Part shown: in pieces, positions 8,776 to 16,711 of the stretch
How the letters are laid out: the number at the start of each line of letters is the position of its first letter
Numbering within the stretch: position 1 is the stretch's first letter
Source: Chlamydiota bacterium
GTDB taxonomy: Bacteria; Chlamydiota; Chlamydiia; Chlamydiales; Rhabdochlamydiaceae
Length of the DNA: 36,376 nt
Direction: 5' to 3'
Assembly: GCA_013286595.1 (NCBI GenBank)
Contig: JABDFI010000012.1
Span: 9,338-45,713 of the forward strand
Notes under the pieces: model-generated
Told to the model about the DNA's origin: nothing
The model's database searches: none
Seen by the model: the letters and a program-made list of their open reading frames with translations, nothing else
Position numbers and translations under genes: made by a program

Positions 8776-9855
8776 ATGTCCGAATCTCTTAAAAACCGTT
8801 TTGCAATTATTACCAGCATACTGGTCTCTATAGCAGGCCCAGCATATGCCTCCAATTGCTGCTCCCATGAACCTGAATGTCGCAAGCACAGGGAATGTGA
8901 ACCAGATAAACCCTCGTGTTGTGAACCACAGCGCTGTGATGTCCCATCGCCATGTTGCCCGCCGATGTGTCGCCCATCGCCCTACTCTGGAACGAATTGC
9001 ATCCCTGCACCTTACTGCCAAGAGATAAACATTCGAGGAGAATTTTTATATTGGACTGCTGAATTAGGAGGCCTTGAATCCGCTTTCGGAACCACAACGA
9101 TCGATACAACAGTGGCGGGAGGGATTACAACAACTACGATAACAGAAGAAGATGTAGAACCTGATTGGGATTGGAGACCAGGCTTCCGCATTGGCGCTGA
9201 TTATGCTTTCCAATGCTTTGATCTCGAAGCTGATTGGACACACTATATGGGCCATGCCCATTTCCATGAAGACGGACAGCACGGCCACTGGAGAATAAAA
9301 TATGATGCAATCGATCTTCTTTTTGGACGCCGATTTTCTATAGCGCCTTGCTTTTACTTTAAACCTTTTGTGGGCGTACGCGGTGCACGGATTAAACAAA
9401 CGTTAAAATCAACTCTTGAGACGGAATTTACGTCAATAATAGGTGACAATACAGTGACTACCGTTAAAGACGATAAAGAAAAATTTTGGGGTATCGGTCC
9501 TGAACTTGGCCTAGAAGCGAATTGGTACATTGCATGTAACTTTGGTCTCTATGCTAGCGCTGATGTCGTCTCTTATTACGGGCAAGTGAGAGCCAATATT
9601 CATAACACCGATACCTTCACATCCACTGTCAGCGATAGTAATGGCAAAATCAAACGTAATTTTAATGCGATTGGAACCGATGCATCCTTAGGCATTCGCT
9701 GGGATAAAGCCTGGCCTGTTGCGAGCGAAGTACTTCTTACCTTCAAGATAGGTGTGGAACAGCACCGTATTTACGACTTTAGCGACCTTGGATCTGATGG
9801 CACCTTAAGTATGGATGGAGCAAATTTCGCAGCTAGCCTCGGTTATCGCTGGTAA
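8776..9855 (+). CDS. MOMP-like/Lpg1974-type outer-membrane porin with a cysteine-rich N-terminus
   Basis: The 359-residue protein starts with a signal peptide (cleavage probably after AGPAYA). A short segment with 12 cysteines in about 56 residues follows, including three CC pairs. The rest looks like an outer-membrane beta-barrel: alternating hydrophobic strands, the motif RGEFLYWTAELGGLESAFG typical of the Legionella-OMP/Lpg1974 family used by environmental chlamydiae as MOMP-like porins, and a final aromatic residue (GYRW). Chlamydial envelopes are stabilised by disulfide cross-links in place of much peptidoglycan, so the cysteine-rich tail may anchor the barrel in that network; this is inference. 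It is the last gene of the collagen-like operon, with a hairpin terminator right behind it. Confidence 0.85.
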   Translation: MSESLKNRFAIITSILVSIAGPAYASNCCSHEPECRKHRECEPDKPSCCEPQRCDVPSPCCPPMCRPSPYSGTNCIPAPYCQEINIRGEFLYWTAELGGLESAFGTTTIDTTVAGGITTTTITEEDVEPDWDWRPGFRIGADYAFQCFDLEADWTHYMGHAHFHEDGQHGHWRIKYDAIDLLFGRRFSIAPCFYFKPFVGVRGARIKQTLKSTLETEFTSIIGDNTVTTVKDDKEKFWGIGPELGLEANWYIACNFGLYASADVVSYYGQVRANIHNTDTFTSTVSDSNGKIKRNFNAIGTDASLGIRWDKAWPVASEVLLTFKIGVEQHRIYDFSDLGSDGTLSMDGANFAASLGYRW

Positions 9856-9870
9856 ACTTGTTATCCTAAA

Positions 9871-9900
9871 TCATGGCGCTATCTGCGCCATGATATTTTT
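9871..9900 (+). terminator. Rho-independent terminator after the porin gene
   Basis: A 9-bp perfect stem, TCATGGCGC with GCGCCATGA, encloses a 5-base loop and is followed by TATTTTT. It starts 15 bases after the porin stop and closes the collagen-like/porin operon. Confidence 0.85.
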
Positions 9901-9939
9901 CCAGACGCCATCCAACCTCTATGGATCTTGCTGTAGCTA

Positions 9940-10521
9940 TTAAATCCCTGACGGGGGATACACTGCGGGCGCTGTGTAATCTTTTTTAAAAAAAACCTCC
10001 ACTATTTTTCTATGCGCAGAAAAAATATTTTCCGGTAGTGAACCGAGTGGAAAAAATCGCCATTCATAGCATTTATCGGGCTCCTTTAACGAGATATTCC
10101 CTTCGTATGAATTTAACACGAAGCTCATATGAATATAATGCCCCCCATTATTTTCAATATCATCTACCACAGTACAAAGCTCCAAATCACGAGCATTTAT
10201 ACCCAGCTCTTCTTTAAGCTCTCTGATTGCGCCTTCTCTTAATGTTTCCCCATACTCCAAATGCCCTCCAGGAAGCCCCCAATCACCTGCTCCATAACAA
10301 TTTTTTCGTTTCCCTAACAGAAGAGCCCCATCTTGAACGATAAAAATTTCGCAACCTATTTTTATATGCTCTCTAGTGTGCATTTTTACATTTTCCGTAC
10401 ATTCGTTTTTATTCTCATCAGCAAAAGACTTATTAAAACACAAAACGATAATCAGCAATTTAATATATTTGAATTTTTTTTCAAAAAAAAGCATGCCGCA
10501 ACAACCTTTATCTAATGTCAT
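9940..10521 (-). CDS. Nudix hydrolase with an N-terminal export signal
   Basis: The Nudix box is complete: GGHLEYGETLREGAI followed by RELKEELG gives GX5EX7REUXEEXG. Nudix enzymes hydrolyse nucleoside diphosphates linked to another group. The unusual part is the N-terminus. Before the catalytic domain (about residue 50 onward) lies FFEKKFKYIKLLIIVLCFNKSFADENK, which reads as a signal peptide with a likely cut after SFA. That would put the enzyme in the periplasm or outside the cell. Two starts are possible: the ATG at 10521, without a clear ribosome binding site, or the ATG at 10494, which has AAAGG upstream and a shorter signal. No operon partner is seen. Substrate unknown. Confidence 0.8.
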   Translation of the reverse strand: MTLDKGCCGMLFFEKKFKYIKLLIIVLCFNKSFADENKNECTENVKMHTREHIKIGCEIFIVQDGALLLGKRKNCYGAGDWGLPGGHLEYGETLREGAIRELKEELGINARDLELCTVVDDIENNGGHYIHMSFVLNSYEGNISLKEPDKCYEWRFFPLGSLPENIFSAHRKIVEVFFKKDYTAPAVYPPSGI

Positions 10522-10684
10522 TTTTACTTAAATCGAAAGTTGCCCCATGAAGCCACATGCGATAGTATTTTTCTTGCCAATCTTGGGAATGAGGAGTTCT
10601 GTTGCGGGATACCCACAAAATGTTTTTACACCGATGATCTCGTTCTCAAAATCATCAAGAATCGCGCATGGTTCATCCAACCCT

Positions 10685-11755
10685 CTATTCATCCATCGAC
10701 TCTCTTAAGCGATGACGGGCACGTTTGCTGGCCTGTTGTAACTTTTGACGCAGAGCTTCCTTAGACGGCAATGCAGTAAGATACTCTGCAACATGGATGC
10801 CAGCTTTGTCGAGTTCTAGAAGCTCGATGCATTCGTGATTCTTTCCTGTACAGAGGATAAGACCAATAGGAGACTCTTCATTGGGCTGTCGTTCGTGCTT
10901 ATCGAGCCAACGGAGGTAGAGTTCCATTTGTCCTTTATATTCGGGTTTGAAGTCACCGACTTTCAATTCGATGGCCACTAATCTTTGCAGGCGACGATGG
11001 AAAAAAAGCAGATTGAGATGAAAATCGAGGTTGTCGACAATGATGCGTTTTTGACGGGCAACAAACGTAAAGCCGACGCCGAATTCAAGAAGGAATTGCT
11101 CAAGTTCACGCATGATGGCATCTTCGAGGTCTTTCTCCACGTAACGGTCATTAAGATTCAGGAAGTCGAGCAGATAGGGATCGCGAAGGACGAGATCAGG
11201 AGAGAGTTGATCTTCTTTGCGAAGTAGTGCGATTTCGGCATCGATTAAAGACTCGGGCTTTTTAGATAGTGCGGTGCGCTCAAAGAGCATAGAGTCAATT
11301 TTCGCCTTCAGGGTGCGAACGTTCCACTTTTCAATACGACACATTTCGGCATAAAAATCGCGCTTGAGGACATCTTTGATCGGCAAGAGCCTCACAAAAT
11401 GGCTCCAACTCAATTGTCGTGACAGCGTAACGACAATTTGTTCATCGGGGAACAACTCTGAAAACTGAATCATTCGTCGTAAGTTCTTATCTGTAAAGCT
11501 GTTGCCGTAGTCAGCGACTAATTGTCGTGACAGTGTAACGACAATCTCCCGCCCATAGCCGGCACGTTCTTCTTGCAAAGTTTCTTTTCGAATCCGATCC
11601 CCCACCTTCCAAAAAGCCGTGGTTAAGGCTGAATTCACAGTCATGGCAATGAATTGATGAGTTTGATCGATAACTTTGCGCAGCTCTTCTAACAAGCCCT
11701 CAGGCAAAGTAGGCACTACGGCTGTCGCTGTAGAGGTTAGTTCTTTTTTAGTCAT
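10685..11755 (-). CDS. YhcG/DUF1016-type PDDEXK nuclease-domain protein
   Basis: I chose the ATG at 11755 (AAGGAC upstream); the frame is open much farther but that stretch overlaps the recombinase gene. The 356-residue protein has the DUF1016 N-terminal domain (VNSALTTAFWKVGDRI, then VVTLSRQLSWSHFVRLLP) and a C-terminal nuclease-like core with the signature VAIELKVGDFKPEYKGQMEL, which supplies the ExK of the PD-(D/E)XK fold. Members occur near restriction systems and mobile elements and some have been proposed as nucleases acting on DNA; the precise role is uncertain. The start overlaps the recombinase stop by eight bases, so the two were translationally coupled in one mobile unit. No antitoxin-like partner is visible. 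Confidence 0.85.
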   Translation of the reverse strand: MTKKELTSTATAVVPTLPEGLLEELRKVIDQTHQFIAMTVNSALTTAFWKVGDRIRKETLQEERAGYGREIVVTLSRQLVADYGNSFTDKNLRRMIQFSELFPDEQIVVTLSRQLSWSHFVRLLPIKDVLKRDFYAEMCRIEKWNVRTLKAKIDSMLFERTALSKKPESLIDAEIALLRKEDQLSPDLVLRDPYLLDFLNLNDRYVEKDLEDAIMRELEQFLLEFGVGFTFVARQKRIIVDNLDFHLNLLFFHRRLQRLVAIELKVGDFKPEYKGQMELYLRWLDKHERQPNEESPIGLILCTGKNHECIELLELDKAGIHVAEYLTALPSKEALRQKLQQASKRARHRLRESMDE

Positions 11756-12954
11756 GGTTTTGTCCTTTGAGAATTCTCTCGGAGATGTGGTCACTAAATT
11801 TTTTGCTGTGCTGAGCGTCGAGGTTGGAGTAGCGAAGAAGCATGGAAAGAGTGCGGTGCCCCATCGCGGTAGCAAGTTCGACGTTTGAGGCTCCTTGGGA
11901 GGCGGCAAAAGTGGCAAATTGATGGCGAAGATCGTGAAAGTGATAGTCGGTGATATTGGCGCGGAGAAGCGCTTGCGGCCATGCTTTCTTGATGTCAAGG
12001 GCGCCGAAAGCAGTTTTGGATGCAAAGACGAGGGGTTTTGTGCGTGGAAGGACTTTTAATTCAGCAAGAAGAGCGTCGGTGAGAGCAACACTGCGGGGAC
12101 GGCCGTTCTTTGTTTCTGTAAGGAATGCGATGCCTTTATCGAGGTCCAGGCGACGCCATTCGAGTTTGAGGATCTCCCCGCGACGCGCTCCAGTGGTGAG
12201 AGCAAAGAGGACGATGGGGTAGAGGAGGGATGACTTGCTTTGTTTGCAAGCGGCGAGCAGACGGGCGATTTCATCGTCGTTAAGGATGCGATCACGGGCA
12301 TTGTCCTCTTTAAGTTTGGAGAGGGTACGACAAGGATTCTCGGTGAGCCAGCGAAGCTTTTTAACGGCATAAGTCAGGGTGGAGGCAAGAACGGCGGTGT
12401 AGCGATTAATAACCCAACTTGCCCCCTATCCTCCTTTATCCGCGAGCTGCGACAGGCAATCTGCTGCGCTTCGTTCGTCGCCAAGGTGAACTACCTTGGC
12501 TTCCTCACGAATCTTGCATCTTACCTATCTCGCTTACGCGTCTAAGGGAGGATAGGGGGCAAGTTGGGTTAATAGTGGCGGGGCTCCGGGAAGAATCGAG
12601 AAGAAGCTTCCGCTCTTGAGCAATGATTTCTGGAGTGATGTGTGTAAGACCGTAAGAGCCGAGACGTTCTTGCCAGTAATCGTATTGGGATTTGCAGTGT
12701 TTGAAGGAGCGTTGGAGGGTAAAGGCACCATCTGTTTCCATACGATGGAGTAAGTCAGCGTAGGTATGATGTTTGTTGTGGGCGGTAAAATTGAACTGGC
12801 CGTTTTTGATGCGGCGGCGCTGCTCTTCTTCCCAATCTTCCGCTTCCTGTTTGCGGGTGAAACTTTTGCTGACTGTAGGATAACCTTTGATGCGAATGAC
12901 CGCGCGCCAGACTGTGGTGCCGTTTTCGTTTTTGCGTCTGTAGATAGATACCAT
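11748..12954 (-). pseudogene. Tyrosine recombinase (phage-type integrase), disrupted by the 158-bp element
   Basis: The N-terminal part runs from an ATG at 12954 (MVSIYRRKNENGTTVWRAVI, an arm-type start, then a SAM-like core-binding domain). It is interrupted at 12570 by the foldback element. Beyond it the catalytic domain continues in another frame and is fully open to the TAA at 11748. It shows LTTGARRGEILKLEW (first Arg), YHFHDLRHQFAT (HxxR) and MGHRTLSMLLRYSNLD (His and the Tyr nucleophile). Removing 158 bp plus one TAATA gives SPAT-INRYTAVL in frame and a 347-residue protein of normal length. The gene begins about 160 bases beyond the 3' end of tRNA-Lys, the classic position for an island integrase. 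It is now inactive unless the element excises exactly. Confidence 0.92.
12412..12569. mobile_element. 158-bp foldback element (MITE-like), copy 2
   Basis: Same length and same 23-bp terminal inverted repeats as the copy at 5678-5835, with one base changed (CTGTCTC against CTATCTC). It is flanked by TAATA at 12407-12411 and 12570-12574. It interrupts the recombinase gene, and clean removal restores the catalytic frame. Confidence 0.92.
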
Positions 12955-13113
12955 GATTTCCAACCTTTAGTGTTAGGTTTCGATTGGAGGCAGTGGGAAG
13001 ACTTTTCTTCGTTGCACCGCCATTGCACCGGCGGCGGTTTTTGAGAGAGGATTTAGTTTAGGAATCACTCTCGGAAAGAACCCAACTCGCTGTGCGCTAG
13101 CTGGATAGAAAGT

Positions 13114-13186
13114 TGAGACTTGATGGACTCGAACCATCGACACCCTCATTAAAAGTGAGGTGCTCTACCAACTGAGCTAAAGTCTC
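13114..13186 (-). tRNA. tRNA-Lys (anticodon UUU)
   Basis: The minus strand folds as a standard 73-nt tRNA: acceptor GAGACTT/AAGTCTC, a D arm with TAGCTCAGTTGGTAGAGCA, anticodon stem CCTCA/TGAGG with loop CTTTTAA, and a T arm with GGTTCGAGTCC. The discriminator base is A and CCA is not encoded. It lies downstream of tRNA-Glu in the same orientation, probably as one transcript. Its 3' end faces the recombinase gene, so it may have served as an attachment site. Confidence 0.95.
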
Positions 13187-13228
13187 ATGAAATGATAAGT
13201 AGATTCTTACTTACCATGTTTATAATTT

Positions 13229-13303
13229 TGACCCCAAGGGGATTCGAACCCCTGTTCTCAGAATGAAAATCTGGTGTCCTAGGCCGGGCTAGACGATGGG
13301 GCC
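13229..13303 (-). tRNA. tRNA-Glu (anticodon UUC)
   Basis: A 75-nt cloverleaf on the minus strand with acceptor GGCCCCA/TGGGGTC, D arm TCGTCTAGCCCGGCCTAGGA, anticodon loop containing TTTTCAT (anticodon TTC) and T arm GGGGTTCGAATCCCC. In chlamydiae tRNA-Glu would be needed by the GltX encoded later in this window. Confidence 0.95.
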
Positions 13304-13325
13304 TTTTTAATTTCAACGAGCATGT

Positions 13326-13355
13326 ACTATACTTCACAATAGTCATTTTTAGCAA
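13326..13355 (-). promoter_or_regulatory. Probable sigma-70-type (sigma-66) promoter for tRNA-Glu/tRNA-Lys
   Basis: On the minus strand, TTGCTA and TATAGT are separated by 18 bases and lie about 22 bases before the tRNA-Glu 5' end. This is a 4/6 and 5/6 match to consensus. Position supports it; there is no experimental evidence. Confidence 0.5.
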
Positions 13356-13370
13356 TCTGATATTTTCAGA

Positions 13371-13922
13371 TCACACAGTCATGATCTCTTTCTCTTTGGC
13401 AGTGAAAAGATCATCGATTTCTTTGCAGAATTTATCGGTCAGCTCTTGAATCACCTTTTCGTCTTTCTTCATGATATCTTCTGTGATCTCACTATCAGTC
13501 TTCATCTTGCGCACGAGCTCATTATTCTTGCGTCTGATTTCACGGATGATGATCTTGGCATCTTCAGCTTTTTGCTTAGCTTGCTTGGCAATCTGCTTGC
13601 GCATCGACTCATCCATAGGGGGAATACTAATCCGAACTGATTGCCCTTCCACAACAGGCTGTAGATTTAAGTTAGCGCGCTCAATCCCCTTGGCAATGGC
13701 ACCACATGTTTTAGGATCAAAGGGTGTGATCAACAGCTGACGAGATTCTGGTGTTGTTACACTAGCGAGTTCTTTGATCCTCATTTGAGCACCATAAACT
13801 TCTACTTGAACCACATCCAGCACACCAGGGTTGGCGCGATTGCTACGTAGATTCTTCAATTCTGTTTTGAAATGATCTACTGTTGCAACCATTTTGGATT
13901 TTGTTTGATCTGTCACGCTCAT
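13371..13922 (-). CDS. frr: Ribosome recycling factor
   Basis: The 183-residue protein has the full RRF plan: an N-terminal helix, LKNLRSNRANPGVLD, then VEGQSVRISIPPMDESMRKQI and a C-terminal helix ending in the FTAKEKEIMTV tail. RRF splits post-termination ribosomes together with EF-G. I placed the start at the ATG at 13922 because GGGAGG lies six bases upstream and the family begins near here; the open frame extends further into pyrH. Only two bases separate it from the pyrH stop, so it is the last gene of an rpsB-tsf-pyrH-frr operon. Confidence 0.97.
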   Translation of the reverse strand: MSVTDQTKSKMVATVDHFKTELKNLRSNRANPGVLDVVQVEVYGAQMRIKELASVTTPESRQLLITPFDPKTCGAIAKGIERANLNLQPVVEGQSVRISIPPMDESMRKQIAKQAKQKAEDAKIIIREIRRKNNELVRKMKTDSEITEDIMKKDEKVIQELTDKFCKEIDDLFTAKEKEIMTV

Positions 13923-13924
13923 GA

Positions 13925-14656
13925 TCATCCTCCCATTACAAGCGATCCTACATTCTGCCCACAAACAGCCTGGAGCATCGCATCTTTTTCAAACAAATTC
14001 AACACACAAATAGGTATGGCATTTTCGCGGCATAGCGCTATGGCTGTCGCATCCATCACATTCAATTGTTGTGTGAGCACTTCACTATAAGTTAATCTAG
14101 AGTACTTGATCGCCTTAGGATTTTTCTTCGGATCATCGCTGTAAACTCCATCTACCTTGGTCGCCTTGAGCAACAGCTCCGCACCGATCTCACTTGCTCT
14201 TAAAGCAGCTGCTGAATCTGTGGTAAAATAGGGATTTCCCGTGCCCCCGACAAAGATAACAGGAATACCCTCTTTAAGAGCTTTCTGAGCATTACCCCAG
14301 TGGTATTCCTCGATTAAAGAATCGGTTTTTAAGGCGCTCATCACGCGGCTCTCAATTCCTAACTTAGCCAAGCACTGTTGGAAGATCAAACCATTGATCG
14401 TCGTAGCGAGCATGCCAATGTGATCCGCTGGAGTGCGCGCAAATCCAAAAGCGTGAGCTTGATTTCCTCGAAAGATATTGCCACCGCCGATGACGATCCC
14501 GAGTTCAATTCCCAAATCGTAGACTTGTCCAATGGCTTGCGCGATCTGCTGGCACGCCTGTTGATCAATGCCAAATTTTTCAGAACCCATTAAAGCCTCA
14601 CCAGAGAGTTTGATTAAAACTCTCTTATAAGCGGGCTTTAATGATGAGGAAACCAC
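13925..14656 (-). CDS. pyrH: Uridylate kinase
   Basis: The 243-residue protein matches bacterial UMP kinase of the amino-acid kinase fold, which phosphorylates UMP to UDP. It shows KRVLIKLSGEALMG at the N-terminus, VIGGGNIFRG, the region around TPADHIGMLATTINGL, and GTGNPYFTTDSAAALRA. Length is normal (about 240). It lies between tsf (four bases upstream) and frr (two bases downstream), the same order as in Chlamydia and many other bacteria. Confidence 0.97.
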   Translation of the reverse strand: MVSSSLKPAYKRVLIKLSGEALMGSEKFGIDQQACQQIAQAIGQVYDLGIELGIVIGGGNIFRGNQAHAFGFARTPADHIGMLATTINGLIFQQCLAKLGIESRVMSALKTDSLIEEYHWGNAQKALKEGIPVIFVGGTGNPYFTTDSAAALRASEIGAELLLKATKVDGVYSDDPKKNPKAIKYSRLTYSEVLTQQLNVMDATAIALCRENAIPICVLNLFEKDAMLQAVCGQNVGSLVMGG

Positions 14657-14660
14657 AAGG

Positions 14661-15512
14661 TTATCCTCCGATTTTCATGCGGTGATAAGCTATGATAGCA
14701 ATCTGCTTACCCAATCGCTTTCCCTCTTTCTCAAGAAGAGCAGCGACGGTGATCGTGTTGTCTTTGACATACTTTTGGCAAAGAAGGCACACTTCATCGC
14801 AAAAGGCTTTATATTTTCCCTGTACGATTTTTGCAGCGATGTCATCAGGTTTACCTTTGACTTGGCTATGAGCGATCTCTTCTTCTTTAGCACGTACCTC
14901 TTGAGGAACATCTTCGGGCTTGAGGTACTCAGGGGCTTCGGCAGCAACATGCATCGCAATATCGCGCGCTAAAGCTTCTTGTCCAGCACCACCTGTCAAA
15001 AGGACAGCTGTTACAATCTTACCGCCCATATGGGAGTAAAGACCGATTGAGAGATCTTGCGATTTAGCCAACACAAGTAAGCGCTTCACCTGAATATTTT
15101 CACCTAAACTTTGGATGACCAAAGCGCGGTACTGATCAAGCGTGATTGACTTGTCATTCACATAAGATTGTTTCATCAAAGCATCGACAGAAGCTGCTTT
15201 ACTATCAGCTGCTGCTTGAGCTACATCGCGTAGAAACTGCTTGAATTTTTCGTTCTGCGTGACGAAATCTGTTTCTGCATTGACTTCAACCAGAGCAACA
15301 GCTTCTTTACCTTCAGCAGAACCGATCAAGCCTTCATTCGCTTCGCGCCCTTCTTTTTTAACAGCAGATGCCATTCCAGCTTTGCGGAGATTTTCAATTG
15401 CCTTCTCCATGTCTCCGCCAGCTTGATCCAATGCCTCTTTGCATTTTCCCATGCCAACACCAGTGCGTTCGCGAAGTTCTTTGACCATGTCAGGAGTGAC
15501 TTTATTGCTCAT
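14661..15512 (-). CDS. tsf: Elongation factor Ts
   Basis: EF-Ts is the nucleotide exchange factor for EF-Tu. I set the start at the ATG at 15512 (MSNKVTPDMVKELRERTGVG) because GGAGAAGG lies just upstream and the family begins with this UBA-like domain; an upstream extension lies inside rpsB. The family signatures LRERTGVGMGKCKEAL and NAETDFVTQNEKF are present. The product is 283 residues, the normal chlamydial size. The start overlaps the rpsB stop by 11 bases, indicating translational coupling. Confidence 0.97.
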   Translation of the reverse strand: MSNKVTPDMVKELRERTGVGMGKCKEALDQAGGDMEKAIENLRKAGMASAVKKEGREANEGLIGSAEGKEAVALVEVNAETDFVTQNEKFKQFLRDVAQAAADSKAASVDALMKQSYVNDKSITLDQYRALVIQSLGENIQVKRLLVLAKSQDLSIGLYSHMGGKIVTAVLLTGGAGQEALARDIAMHVAAEAPEYLKPEDVPQEVRAKEEEIAHSQVKGKPDDIAAKIVQGKYKAFCDEVCLLCQKYVKDNTITVAALLEKEGKRLGKQIAIIAYHRMKIGG

Positions 15513-16275
15513 CTTTTCCTTCTCCCTCTTCCTCATACGCCGCTGCTTCACCTGCTGGCTGATCTCCAGCTTTTCCTGCACCCAGGTTCAAGTCGTTCTT
15601 ACGATCGATAATACCTTGCATTAACGCCGAAAGGATGAGCTTGATGCTCTTAAGAGCATCGTCATTACATGCGATGACGTAGTCGATTGGATCGGGATCA
15701 CAGTTAGTGTCCACTAAAGCCATGATAGGGATACCGAGTTTCCTAGCTTCAGCAACTGCGATATGCTCACTACCTGGATCGACGACGATCAACAAGCCTG
15801 GAGGTTTGCGCATGGCACGAATACCTGACAGATTGCGCTCGAGTTTAATTTGATCTTTAGAAAACACTGACAGTTCTTTTTTCGTGAACCCTTCACCTGC
15901 GGCAATTCTCTTCTCTAAACGCTCTAATGTTTTGACCGACTGGCGGATGGTTGTCAGATTCGTTAAAGTTCCTCCTAACCAGCGCTCGCACACGTAGAAT
16001 TCTCCAGCTTGTTCAGCACATTCGCGCACAACGCTTTTAGCTTGTTTCTTTGTACCTACAAACAGAATAGATTTTCGTTTTGCCACTATCTCTTTAACCA
16101 CTTGAACAGCATTGCGAATCTGTTGAATGGTTTTAGCGAGATCGATGATGTAGATCCCGTTGCGTTGTTCAAAAATGAAACGCTTCATTTTTGGATTCCA
16201 GCGGTGTTTTTGGTGGCCAAAATGAGCACCGCTTTCTAGTAAATCCTTAATTGTCACTTCTTGTTGAGTAGCCAA
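15502..16275 (-). CDS. rpsB: Small ribosomal subunit protein uS2
   Basis: The 257-residue protein has all S2 landmarks: KDLLESGAHFGHQKHRWNPK near the start, RKSILFVGTKKQAK, the WLGGTLTN motif, and VDTNCDPDPIDYVIACNDDA. It binds the head of the 30S subunit and is needed for S1 assembly. The tail is acidic (EEEGEGKDEQ) and its last codons overlap tsf. It is the first protein gene of the operon, 121 bases downstream of tRNA-Gly and probably co-transcribed with it. Confidence 0.97.
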   Translation of the reverse strand: MATQQEVTIKDLLESGAHFGHQKHRWNPKMKRFIFEQRNGIYIIDLAKTIQQIRNAVQVVKEIVAKRKSILFVGTKKQAKSVVRECAEQAGEFYVCERWLGGTLTNLTTIRQSVKTLERLEKRIAAGEGFTKKELSVFSKDQIKLERNLSGIRAMRKPPGLLIVVDPGSEHIAVAEARKLGIPIMALVDTNCDPDPIDYVIACNDDALKSIKLILSALMQGIIDRKNDLNLGAGKAGDQPAGEAAAYEEEGEGKDEQ

Positions 16276-16396
16276 GCCTTGTCCCTATAGTTTTGACGAC
16301 GGCATCTTCTCCTTCAATTTTCGAGAAGATTTCGGTCTTGGGTTTATATTATGCTAGGTGCACTACAGAATTGCAGGCCCTGCGTTTGTATTGAAA

Positions 16397-16467
16397 AGCG
16401 CCTGATCAGAATCGAACTGACACAAGTAGCTTGGAAGGCTACGGTTCTACCATTGAACTACAGGCGC
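16397..16467 (-). tRNA. tRNA-Gly (anticodon UCC)
   Basis: A 71-nt cloverleaf on the minus strand: acceptor GCGCCTG/CAGGCGC, D arm TAGTTCAATGGTAGAAC, anticodon arm GTAGC-CTTCCAA-GCTAC, T arm TCAGTTCGATTCTGA and discriminator T. It precedes rpsB on the same strand. Confidence 0.95.
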
Positions 16468-16482
16468 TCAAATGCAGCTACA

Positions 16483-16511
16483 CTTTTACCTTAAACCTTT
16501 ATTTTTTCCAA
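16483..16511 (-). promoter_or_regulatory. Probable promoter of the tRNA-Gly/rpsB operon
   Basis: On the minus strand TTGGAA and TAAAAG are separated by 17 bases, placing a start site a few bases before tRNA-Gly. Each box matches consensus at four of six positions, so the call rests mostly on position and spacing. Confidence 0.4.
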
Positions 16512-16711
16512 TACCCATTTTCTAAAAATTTCCTTTACTATGGCTGAAAATTAGGTTCTTTTAGAAAGAGAAAAAATGAAGAGCCCTTACCATTTCATAT
16601 GTCGGGGACAAAGCACTACGTGTCGATTGTCCCCCGCAACCCCCGGTGGGGAAAAAGAAGGGCCTCACCATTTCATTATGTCGGGGACAAAGCACTGCGT
16701 GTCGATTGTCC

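Noticed and set aside
10540-10764. A 74-codon plus-strand frame between the Nudix and YhcG genes
   Set aside because: It begins at TTG without a ribosome binding site, overlaps the end of the YhcG gene on the other strand and resembles nothing I know.
11400-11550. A repeated palindrome (TTGTCGT...ACGACAA) inside the YhcG gene
   Set aside because: Both copies encode VVTLSRQL, which is part of the normal conserved sequence of the family at two places, so this is explained by the protein.
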